Shown piece by piece: positions 36,201 to 48,200 of a stretch of 64,000 nucleotides of DNA. Both the position numbers and the translations under genes were made by a program. Below the pieces are notes generated by a model. That model did no database searches. It saw only the letters and a program-made list of their open reading frames with translations, and had not been told where the DNA came from. Numbering within the stretch: position 1 is the stretch's first letter; each line of letters begins with the position of its first letter. The DNA comes from Heliopora coerulea. Taxonomy: Eukaryota; Cnidaria; Anthozoa; Scleralcyonacea; Helioporidae. Location of the stretch: assembly GCA_030142905.1 (NCBI GenBank), contig JASJOG010000025.1, positions 347,501 through 411,500 of the forward strand, written 5' to 3'.

Positions 36201-39200
36201 TACGTTTCGGACCATACGCAAACGTAGACCAAGCTATAGTGGCGAAGCTCAGCGTAGAAACAGGTCATCCTATGCAAATTTAAAATAATCTATGCACAGC
36301 AGCAAGTAATACTATGCAAATATAAAATTATATACGATATTCTGGATTCAAGCAAAACATATCCATCCATGTGTATTTCTAGTAATGTTCATCATAACCA
36401 CCAGCTTGACCAGACCGCTGAAATTTTTAAGTTGTTACATTTTTTATAGTAACTGCGTTGGTGGATGTGTATGCTTTTGTTATCTAAATATCACAGATAA
36501 TTTTACATTTGCATAACATTACCGATTGCTATGCTTAGCTTCGGCACAGATGGAGTTTGAACGAGAACCTTGCGGTGACCAGACGCTCTAATGATTGAGC
36601 TACGAAGATTCTGCAGCGCTCGTCCTCCCATTTTAGGTTTCAAGGCAATATCATCAGCCAGAACCAATTTTTTTAGCCAGATTTCATCCTCATCAGCCCA
36701 TGATTTCTAGTCCATATTATAATCCATTTTTATAGTAATATAGTGGTCGAAAGCTTGTTTAAGTACAAGTTGTAAGTACAAGTTGCCATATTGTATTTGT
36801 ACAGTGTGTACAAGTTGCCACACTGATAATTTCGCCTAACAGCATTTCTGAAAAATTCATTTAAGACGTAAACAAAGCCAGAAAGATCACAAACTAAATA
36901 GTTTGAGGTGTCACAGCCTCTTCGCAAAAATGTACGGAATTCACAACGTGTCGACGCAGTGACCAAGCATTGTGAGTGACAATCAAGCAATTTTTCCAAG
37001 ATGAAACTTGCTGTACTTTAAACTTTATTATTCAACTTCACCCCTATTCTAGTTTGTTTAGGCTTCTTCTACTCCAGGAATAAGGGATCCAGATAACACC
37101 CGTTCACTAGATTGCATGAAGGATCTGGCAATCAAAAAGTCATGATGGCGCAAAAACTGGTGAATAGAAATTTCTACAGTACATCAAATTTCTGCTTGGA
37201 AAAATTTCTCGAATGTCGCTCGCAATATTCGGTCATAGTGTGAACACGATGTGAATTCCTTGGATTTTTCACAATCAATTTTTGGTGAGGTTTTGACAGT
37301 TTTTTCGTTTTGACACTATTTGGTTTGTAATATTTTTCCTTTGATTACGTGCCGAAGAAGCAGAAATGCCGATATGGGAATTTATCGATGCGATAGCTTG
37401 CAAACATACAGTAAAAATATTTTTTCTTTTTTTCAAACAAGTTGTCAACCACTAGATTATAATATAAATTAAAGGGTTGCTGGTGGCACAGTGGTAGTGC
37501 ACGTGTTTCTCACCACTGTGACTTGGGTTCGATTCCAGCTCCGTGCAGTTATCTGATTAAAGTTACCTTGGAAACATGTGAGAAGAGTGTTGTCCAGTTT
37601 GACTCTTCCAAGTATCGCAGGTTTTCATCGGGTACTCCGGTTTCCTCCTGTAGTAACACTGGACCCATAAGGGGTGGCCCTTACTGGACCTCTAGGGAGA
37701 ACAGCTTGGGTAGCTGATAGGATTATCCAGTATAAATAAAGGTACTTTACTTTACTTTACTTTACTTTACTTTACTTTACTTTACAAATAGATTATAATA
37801 TGGACAAATAATCACGGGCTAATGGGTAGGGGTGTAACGATTAATCGAATTCTCAGTTAATCGCGATTATGACCATTCGGTTCGATTCACGATTCTTTGG
37901 TTCCAAATTTCGATTTTCGTTCGATTTGCATTGCTCCAGGCTGCTCTTACAAGGTGTCTTTAAAGTATTAAATACAAATAAAAAGACACTTGGTGTTCAA
38001 CTTTTTAGCGGTCGTTCATTCAAATGAGTTCTTATTTTATGACATCAGAACTCAGAAACCTTTAAAATTGGTGTTTTTGGTTGAGAAGCTAAGGAGTTTG
38101 TACACCGTAGTTCGTGTTTTGGCAACACCATTTTGTGTTGCCTAACAAAAATGCTGCTCTTCTACCACCCCTTGAGAATTTCCAAATAAGGCAATTCATG
38201 CGCGACAACAAGGACACTGCAGACAAGTTCTATGTTCTTTTATTAATGCTCCTGTTAATTATTTTAACCTCAAGTTAAGCATTTTTGAGTTTGGGATCCT
38301 ATTAAAGGAGATTTTGTTGAGTCTGATACTGTTTAATTTTTGTATGATAAGAAGTTAAAAACATTTGAATGATCGAATCGAAATATTCGAAATCGAAAGG
38401 CAATAATCGAAATTGGCTTATAATCAGGCCAAGAAACCTATAGTGGTAAGACGGGCCCTAACACTCCCAGTGAAGTTAGTAGAAAACACTGAATAACTTT
38501 GGCTATTTACCAATTGTTTGTTTACAAGGAGGAAAACAGCGAGTGTACATTATCAGATTTTAAATGTATGAGGCAAGCAAGTGTTGTGGTTTCAGAGAAC
38601 AGTTATTGCTAAGCAGTTGAGGCTAACGATTATGCAGAAAAGAAGCGAAGTGTGGCAATCGATGGGGGAGCTAGATTGGAAGTGTACAGCTTGATGGCAG
38701 TTATCAAAAGGGATGGAGGGAGTAAACGATGGCTTGTAGAGGTGGAAGGAGAAGAATAAGGAGACCGAAATGGAGAAGAAGGGAAAGAAGAAAGAGGACG
38801 AGAAGAAGATGAAAGACAAGGGGGAGGAGAAGGAGAACTAAAAGTAGAAAAAGGAGATGAAGGAGGAGAAGGAGAAAAATATGGATGATAAGATGGAGAA
38901 AGAGAAGGGAAGGAAAAGGTGTATGAGGAACACAAGAAGAAAGAGAAGACAGAAGAGGAGGAGGAAGAGCAGAAGAAATAGGGGGAGAAGTAAAAGGAGA
39001 ACGAGAAGAAGAAGGAAAAAGAGGAGAAGGAAAAGGAGAAGAAAAATGAAAGAGAAAGAGAAAGAAAAGGAGAAGGAGGGGAAGAAGAAGAAGCCGAGAA
39101 GGAGAAGGAGAAGGAGCAGGACGAGGAGAAGGGGAAGGAGAAGGGTAATGGGAAACAGGAGAAGGGAAAAGGGAAGAAATGTATTTTTCAGACGATAACC

Positions 39201-42200
39201 AAATAATAGGAAACTATATCATCTACAACTCCCGTATTTATCAACTTGACATACCTCCTGTCCCATCTCCTTTAGTGAAGTCGCCACCTTGATAAAACAA
39301 AAAGGAATGATGGTGATAATAATAACAATGAAGTGAGGGTAGAGCATTTGCAAAAAACGGCATCATTAGGAGAAGCCAGGATTTTGAGAATGGTGCTTAC
39401 GCAAAAAAAGAGATGGACTTAGCCCTTGAGACCTTTGGCTACTTGCTGTAGCTTGCTCTCAAGGTCATTACCGGATGGAAGACCTAAATCCTAGCGTGAA
39501 GAGAATAATCATGATAATAACAATTGTTAGATATATCACTTTCAAAAGCACCAGAAGAAGAGAATTTATTTGATCGAAGAAGGTTCTTGTATACAGATTG
39601 CATGCATATGTAATGAAGGAAGCACTGAAGCATACAAAACTATACGCACACATGAATTCTTAATCAGACTAGCAACGTACATAATTATAACAACAATAAC
39701 AACATCAACAATAACAACAACAATAACAATGATAATAAAACTAGGCATCCTTTTTGCTTCATTTCTATGAGCATATATGTATGTATGCATGCATGTTAAT
39801 AATGTACATACGTGTATATATTTTTTTCAAATAGCCCAAGGATAACGAAACCCGTCCTTCTATACCAGTTCTGGGTGAACTATTTTGCCACAGGTGCTTC
39901 ACTAACTGGCAAAATCTTCTACCCCAAAAGAGATTGCGAGGAGAAACAACTTTTTTATCCCCCTCAAGTCAACCATGTCAAGCAAACTTGTTCAAAGTAT
40001 CTCCAGCTGAGACAGGGATCCACGTCACTCTGCTGCCCTCAATAACGGCCTTCCATATGCAGTAAACCTTCGGAGGTTTATAAAAGTTGACCGGGGGATA
40101 AAGTAACTCTCTTGTCCGGGTAAAGTTTTCCCGACAAACAGGCCTCCAAATAAAGATTCCTTGTTTATGTCTTGAGTTAAACTACCTGTACACACTTCAT
40201 ACCAGAACAATGCGTACCTTGGATCATGAAATCCTTGATCACTCTGTGAAATTTACTACCTTGGTAACCATATCCTTTCTGTAAAGAAACATAGGGAAAG
40301 ACATGTAAAGAAAAATTTTAATATTGCTAAGCTCATTATCATGGCTGCTCTAAGTTGCTCTGTTGCTTTGCCGGTAAGCCGTCTCCAGTTTTTGTAGGGA
40401 AATCTTCAGAGTGATTTGAAGGTAAAGAGCCTGAACTACAATTCAACCATTAAAGCAGTTTCTTAAATCCACTGCTGTGCACACAGTGCTTACACAGCCA
40501 CACGTTAGGGACTTCCATGCGAGATTTGAATGATTCGGTCGCTTCAACCGGCCGACAGGCCAACGGGCCGGGCCGGGCCGGACCCGACCGATGGGAGTGA
40601 TTTACAGTCCGTAATATGAATTGTTACAATTGTTACAAGCCGTGCGTTACAAAATATCAGAATTTTAAGCTCTTTACCGCAAATCGATCGATCAATGTTT
40701 ATTAACAACTCAACGTTTTTCAATGCACAGTACATCGTTTCATACCAACGAAGGGCCTTAGCTCGAAATATCAGTATCTCGACTCCTCTCTTAAATTTCA
40801 GTAGTCCCATTATCCTGTTTCGTTTTTACAAACCAAAACGGACCGTTTGTTCAAGTTCACTACTCTCATTAAGCAAAATGACTGTGTGCAAAAAATGGCA
40901 TGCTTGAAAAATTTTACGTTTGCAATGCCATGCGATAGCGTTCACCATACAAAGTTTTACACCTTTTGCTGCTCATTACCAGAAACTATACTATCATTAA
41001 CGCCAACCTCAAAATTATCAACGCAAAAATGCATTCATTTTATTCAATCGATATTTATTAGCGTATGTACTCAACTATTTGCATCAAAGGGCATTCCATA
41101 GCGCCAACAGACGAGAAATATCTTGCCTAATTGAAATTTCATTATCCTTAATGTACAGAAGAATGGTGTTAGTGGTCGTCTGTTGGCGCTATAGAATGCC
41201 CTTCGATGCAAATGGTTGCCTATCTACGTTAGTGAATGTCGATTGTTTAAAATGAATGTATTTTTATGTTAATGAGTTTGAGGTTGGCGTTAATGATAGT
41301 ATATTTTCTGGTAATGAACAGCAAAAGGCGTATTTACAAGGACAACGACTTCAGTCGTGATTCAGATGCTAACTGAAAACCGAATTAGCGGTTACCATAA
41401 TTGAAAGCTACAGTAAAGTATTGTACCGTGAAAATTGAAATCCTGTTCTTGTTTCTTCCTTTTTACTTTTTTTTATTTTTGTTTTATTTTTTTTTTTGGT
41501 TTATTGATTCCTCAATCATTTTCCACATTTCAATTTTTTCTCATTATTTGTTCTGTTCTCATTTCTTTTTATACATATACAGAATGATAATTTCAGAAAT
41601 ATTAAATCATATAGAAGCCGACCGAAGCGTACTTGACAAATAACAGCGTTATCCATTCATTCATGCAGTACGTCTGTGAGGGGATTAGAATCCCAGAACT
41701 TCTTACATGGTAATCCTCAAGCATAATTTATTGCGATCTCACTCAACAGTTTACCTGACAATTATCAGGGTCGTATTTGAGACTACTTTCTCCCCACATA
41801 TGAACCCCAAAGACCTATAGCATGAGTGCGTACGTGCGCATATGCAAGGGATCGCACGTGTCCTTGATAGTACTACCTACTCGTTCGTCCACGTGCCAAC
41901 GTCATTGAGCAGCTCTGCAGGGTTTTATTTCTTGTTAAATATTGCCTGAAGTTATGAACATATGAATTTAAAGACTTGAAATCTTTCAGGTGAGAAAGGT
42001 CTCCCTTTCATAAAAAACATCGATCGGGCGTCAGCCAGTGTAAAATAATGAAAGTCGGATTCTGACCGAAAAAAATTAATTGAAATACTCTTAACTCTTT
42101 CCGTTAGCGAACGTCTCCTTTTGATGAGTAAGATCGTCTGGCGTTAACCAGAGTAAAATGATCGGGTGACAGCCAGAGTAAAATAATTAAAATTGGATTC

Positions 42201-45200
42201 CGAGCGAAAATTTTTGTAGTGCCAAGAAACCAATGATAAAAATAAACCTCAAAAAATAAAACATAGAACGCAAAAGTTGTAGAGTTGAAAAAGGTCTCAG
42301 CAGACATAGTCGATATTTTTCACCTTTTTAGTTATCAAAAACCACTGTGGCTGACAGCAGGTCACATGTATTTGGTCACAGGTCCTTGCAAAGCCAGCAA
42401 GCAGTTCATTCATGGTAACTGGCCATCAGTGCTGCAGTTAAATTCTAAACTAGTGTAGAAATTTTAAGTCGAGCAAAAGTATCATTCAGTAACATACGTA
42501 AAATGACATAGAAAGAGCAAATGCGGCCAACTGTTACTCTTGAAAGGTTCATGTAAGTTAAGCTTTCGTCGCTCAACGATATCATCCGAAGTAAGACAGT
42601 AAGGGACTCCAGTGTTTATATTTACAAAAGGATAATGGTATGCATATAATATATGAGTAGAGTTGACATGCCACTGAACTGGCAGATCTTTTATTCTATA
42701 ACTTTGTCCTTACGGCCATTTTAGTATTCTCTTAATCTCACGAGATTTTAACTTTTTTATGATACAGTATTTGACATACGTTAATTTTACCCATATATTA
42801 TATGCATACCATTATCCATTTGTAAATATAAACACTGGAAACGCTTACTTTCTTAGTTCCGATGATGTCGTGGAGCGACGACAACTTAACTCGCATAAAC
42901 CTTTTAACAGAAACAGTTGGCCACATTTGCTCTCTTCGTATCTTTTTAGGGTAGAATGGTTAAAAACCCTCACATTTTCAACCAAAAACTCGCCATCTGA
43001 GTACCTGTATCCACCGTCGGTATGTTGATTTGATTTTTACCCAAGGAAGCCCACGTGATTATTGTAACCAATTACTATACCAGGATGTTGTTGGTAAAAA
43101 ACTCAATAATTATCTCGAATCTGTTCTCTCAATGCTTGTTGAGGGGTCTCCTTTCTAATCCTTATCAAACAGAAAACAGTCTAATAAAGAGTGCAAATTT
43201 TTGTTTTGTCGGTTTAGTGTTTGTAATAACTGTTTGAGCGTTGTCTATTCTTGAACCAGTTTGATTTGAGCTGTGCAACGTTTCGGAAGTTCCTACTTTC
43301 ATCCTCAGGCATGGTGAGAATTATCCACGTAGTGGTTTATATTGGGTAGGGGAAGGCGGATCTCTGCAAAGGCATCTGCGTGTGTGGGAGGTCTCTGGTT
43401 TTTTTATTCTTTTGTGGGTTTAAGGTTGGGTAGTTAAAATGCATCCCCAACACCACCACCATCAGAAACAAGAATATACTGCAAAAAGCCAGCAGACAAC
43501 TATTAGAAGAAAAGATTCATAACAACCATTCAAAACGAACCGAATAGAAACAAACATACGACCAACTTTGCGAAGAAATCAAGAACACTCTAACGCCAGA
43601 ACACTTCAACCAACTCTCTTCACAACGTTACAACACTCACAAAATTCAGAAATGTCAAAAACAAAACAACGCTACATCCTAAAATACAACAAACTTCTAC
43701 AAAAAAACTTCAAAAGCCAGCAGGTCATCCTTCAACGACAGAGTAGACACAAGCAAATGGATCAAAAACCCTTTCTCCTGAACAATTTCCAAAGAAGAAG
43801 AATGCCTACTACAGAAAGCTCTAAGCTTTGCGACAACACCAACCAAAATACCAACACCAAATATAATCGTACAAATCGAATCAACCATCAAACACCTTTT
43901 CGAATTAAGACGAAGCAGATACGATTAGAACCAAGATCAATCTTACGCCACAACAATCCAAACCTGCAAAAAGCAACTTAACAAAAGACGAATGTAGAGC
44001 CTTAAAAACACTGAATCAAGACAACACCATCGTAATCCTTACCGTCGATAAACGCCGAGCCATGGTTATCGTCTACAGGGCCCGAAATTTACGGTCGTCC
44101 AGTCGTCAGAGACGACCAAAATTTAACACTGACGACCAAGTCCCAGAACATGGTTGCCCATTGGACGACCATATTTCAAGCTGCCAACCTCTGGGAGAAC
44201 TGATACTAAGACGCAAAAAATCATAATCTCAGTTCAAGATATTTGCAAGAGAAAAGGTACAATTATACAGCTAATCCATTTGTTATTAAATATGACTGTT
44301 CGTATCAGTGGTTCGTATTCACCGCCATTTTGTTTTGCGTTTTACCGCTGAGCAGTAGGACCCAAACTTGGTGACGAGATTTCATCTTGGTCGCCTAGAT
44401 TTGCAAAGATGGTTGCCCAATGGGCAACCTATTTCACAGGTTAATTTGGGCCCCTGCGTCTATAAACCAGACTACATCAACAAATGTAAATATCATCTCG
44501 CATTAGGACCTTATAAAATAAAGAAATCCGACCCAACTGAAAAGGTCAAGAAAGAAGCTAGAAAAATACTCTCTACACTAAAAGATAGCAACATCATTGA
44601 CAATAAGGCAAAAAAAATACCTGGGTTTCCTATTTCCTGTTGCAAAAAGGTAGGTAGGGTAGGTCGAGTTTTTAATTTTTATTTATTTTTTTTTTACTTT
44701 TTTTAGTGTCCATGCGTGACAGTAATATTCATTCAAGCTTACGTTCAGCACACCTCCAGGATCGGCCGCCATGATTGTGACCCCAAGATGTAAATCATGC
44801 TACAACTCGGGCCCAGGGTCCTCACAAAATTCGATAAAAAGATTAGGGTCGGCAATTTCGGTGGCGAAAAACTAGGTAGGGTCGGGAAACCGGTAACCCA
44901 ATTTTTTTCTTTTTTTTTGCCAAGCCAATATTACAGACTAAAACTAACAGACACACCACCACCAAGATTCTACGGCCTACCAACGATACACAAACCATAT
45001 ATCAACAACAAATTGACCGATCGTATCATATTCCACCAGTCCACTATACAACTTATCCTGTTACATTTCCAACATTCTGAAAACATTTACCATCAACAAT
45101 GAGCAGCACTCTAATAATTCGAAAGAATTTTCAAGATTCATGCGTAACATAACGATCAAAGACAACAAAATACTGGTATCATTCGATGACACGTCCCAAC

Positions 45201-48200
45201 ACACGGACGTACCGATCAACGATACCCTGACCATCGTCACAGAACACCTAGACAACAATCCTCTTCTCAACGAACGTACCTCGCTATTCACAACTCACAT
45301 CATAGACCTTCTAGAACTACCACTACTAGGGAAAACCTGCTTCACCTTCGACAGCTCATTCTACACACAGGCAGATTAAGTTGCATGGGAGCATCAGCAT
45401 CTTTGATCGTAACTTAAATATTCATGTAGGGTAGATGAATGATCTTCAAGCTCGATACTCAGAAAATGATTTCTGAGCCCCAGACGGGGATCGAAAATAT
45501 TAAATATTCATGCAAAAGCTTTCTAGTCCACCGCCATCACGACATACGAACATAAACCGAAAATATGGGAAAGCCACGTTGACGACATCTTCATCATCAT
45601 TAAAAAACAACACACCCAAGTATTCTTCAATCACCTCAACACCTTACATCCGAATATAATCTTCATCCTCCAAACAGAAGAAGAGTCTACCCTACCATTC
45701 CTTGACACTCTCGTCAAAAGACACTCCGACAAAACTATCTCTGTCAACGTTTACCGAAACCAACCACAACCACAAAGCGAAACAAAGCGTCGTCACCACA
45801 TTGTTCCAGCGAGCACAAACCGCCATATCAAACAAGAAAGAGATGAAGAAAGAAAGAGACCACATTCGGAGAGTACTACATTCAAACGGCTACAACTCAT
45901 CGTTCATAAACAAATCACTTGCCGCAACTACGAAAACAAAGACAAAAGAAGAAACTACATCCGAACCAATTAAAAGAATAAATCTACCATATATCCACTA
46001 ATGCTCACTAAATTGTCAGTGATATAGAGAGTCAGAGCATCACAGTCGGCTGGTTCTGGGGCAGACTATTCTCAGTGGCCTGCAAAGCGCACTTTGTCAG
46101 ACAATCAATATTCGTCAGTGATTAACGTATGTTCAATAGCCTGATACTCATAAATTCACGTCCTCACTTCAGCACTTCAGATAATACGTATCAACAATTT
46201 ATGGAGACATCGAAGGTGGTTTCAAGGTCGAAAATCAAAGCTGGCCAGTTCGTGATATTGTTTTGTGACGGTCATGAACTGCTTATTGAACTGAAAACTC
46301 ATGTACGTTGTGGCTATGGGAGGATGAACCCCCCGAAGTCCCCTCCTTCCCTTGGCTATGTCACTGTATCCAGAACATCAGCGAAATCATCCGAAGAGTA
46401 TTAAACAACCACAATATTCACGCCACCAGTTATACCCATTCAACACTTTGCAAACTCCTTTCAAAATCCAAAGATCCCATCCCACCTAGGCAACAAAACA
46501 ACGTTGTATACAAATGGAACTGTAACAACTGCGAGGCAACGTACACTGGCGAAACAAGACGTACACTGGAACAAAGAGCGAAGGAACACCGACGAGCAAA
46601 AAAATAACGGACAGAGAACGAAACGAAATAGAAGACCATTGCTGGAAAAACGACCACACCTTCAACAGGAGCACAGAAAACATCTTGGACTACAAACCTT
46701 ACTCAAACGCATGACTAGTTAAAGAATCCATTCACTCAGTCATTAACCAGCACCAAATCAACAGAATATCCTTCAAATTACCCGAAATATGGCTACCCAA
46801 CCTTAAGCTCACAAAAGGATAAAAAACCAGAGACCTCCCACGCACGCAGATGTCTTTGCAGAGGTCCGCTTCCTCCCTATCCTATATAAACCACCACGTG
46901 GATAATTCTCACCATGCCTGAAGATGGAAGTAAGAATTTTCGAAACGTTGCACAACCCAAACCAACCTGGTTCAAGAACAGACTACACTCAAACAGTTAT
47001 AATAAGCATATCTCGCCAGGATTTTACTTCTGAATTGTAAGTCATATACATTTTTACGACATACCAAACATCTGACAGTGGCCTTGATGCTCTCAAAACC
47101 ATTGCACTTTTCTAAAGCCGGTTCTCCACTTGCGAATAAACTCGCACAAATCGACATTTCTTTGTATAAATCAAATAGGTTTCCCAATTATTACAGTACA
47201 GTCAAAAGCCCGTGAGAACAAAAAAATTCAATTCGCGCGAAATTATTCGCAAGTGGAAAACCGGTTTAAGGCAAACTGGTCTGGTGTTTTTCATACTTAA
47301 ATGTGAGGCTTGTCTTCACAGGTTTAAACTTTTAATCCTGTTTTTATACAATATAGTTAGTCACATGCACTACACAGCATTTGACACTGAAAACATCAAA
47401 GTTGAGGAAAAGACAACTCCAGCTGATGAAAATGAAGAGAAAACAAAATACAGGAGGATAGATTTGCTCTTCCCATCACTTCAAGTTAGGGGATCAAGAA
47501 AAACATTTCCGTCACTCGTGAATTTGACCTCTGGAATAAAAATGGCTGCATTTTTTTTTTCTTAGGCCAGAGCCCATTGTACAGTTTGTTTAATATGTGC
47601 CTTTGAAGATACCAAATTTTTTTTTCCTGTCACAACAAGGGTATCACACCATACCTCATGAGTTGCTAGGGCAATAAAATTCTTTACAGTTTTTGGAACA
47701 GTTCCACCAAACAAGCCAATAATGATACGACCAGCTTTCTTATCTCCAATTGTAATATCAAAGAAGACCTACAAAAGTAATAAACAAGGAAAAATTGAAT
47801 ATAAGATATGGGATTCATTTGTAAGAACTCTTATGTCCAAGTATACTGTACTGTAAGTGGTGATAAAGACAATTAAAAGACTATTTATAGAAGAAAAAAT
47901 TGCAGATGTAACAAGTTACAACAGTATGTAAGTGCCAAGTACTGGTTAACTTGACAAGTAGGAAAACTAAAGTCCACATAAAAACAGCAAAGACATGAAT
48001 GATTAAACTACCAGATACATGTAAATAGCATAAGGTCATGAGTACATGTGGCCAGCAAAACTCATACATTCCACAAGTTAATTTTATGCAGCTCACATTG
48101 GTTTACAAAGCCTATAAAAGTGGTCCACAAAACATTATACTGATTACAGAAAACTAAAAACTGGGTCCCCTGGTCATGGCTACTGTACTAATGGAAAAAC

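Larger units (their letters stand above)
43445..46720 (+). pseudogene. Penelope-like reverse transcriptase with GIY-YIG endonuclease, broken
   Basis: Order on the plus strand: N-terminal Lys/Asn-rich part (43568-43981), [10 protein letters not shown] (44470), [14 protein letters not shown] (44955), [19 protein letters not shown] (45177, RT motif A region), VAMGASAS (45382), a [12 protein letters not shown] catalytic box (about 45565, HVDD where YVDD is usual), [14 protein letters not shown] (45695) and finally [20 protein letters not shown] (46504), the GIY-YIG type endonuclease with its CxxC knuckle. Frameshifts and insertions split it; it is dead. Confidence 0.82.
43221..47004 (+). mobile_element. 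Penelope-like element with about 220-bp inverted terminal repeats, disrupted by later insertions
   Basis: 43221-43440 and 46789-47004 are inverted copies (left TTGAACCAGTTTGATTTGAG, right reversed TTGAACCAGGTTGGTTTGGG). Between them is a broken Penelope reverse transcriptase/GIY-YIG frame on the plus strand. Each arm holds a hammerhead-like core. At least three, probably four, later insertions sit inside. It lies in gene B intron 2. Confidence 0.85.

Noticed and set aside
36730..36999. 89-codon minus-strand open frame next to gene B exon 5
   Set aside because: No recognisable domain, upstream intron sequence, codon pattern unremarkable.
38857..39198. Lys/Arg/Glu-rich open frame
   Set aside because: Direct translation of a GGA/GAA purine repeat; nucleotide simplicity explains it.
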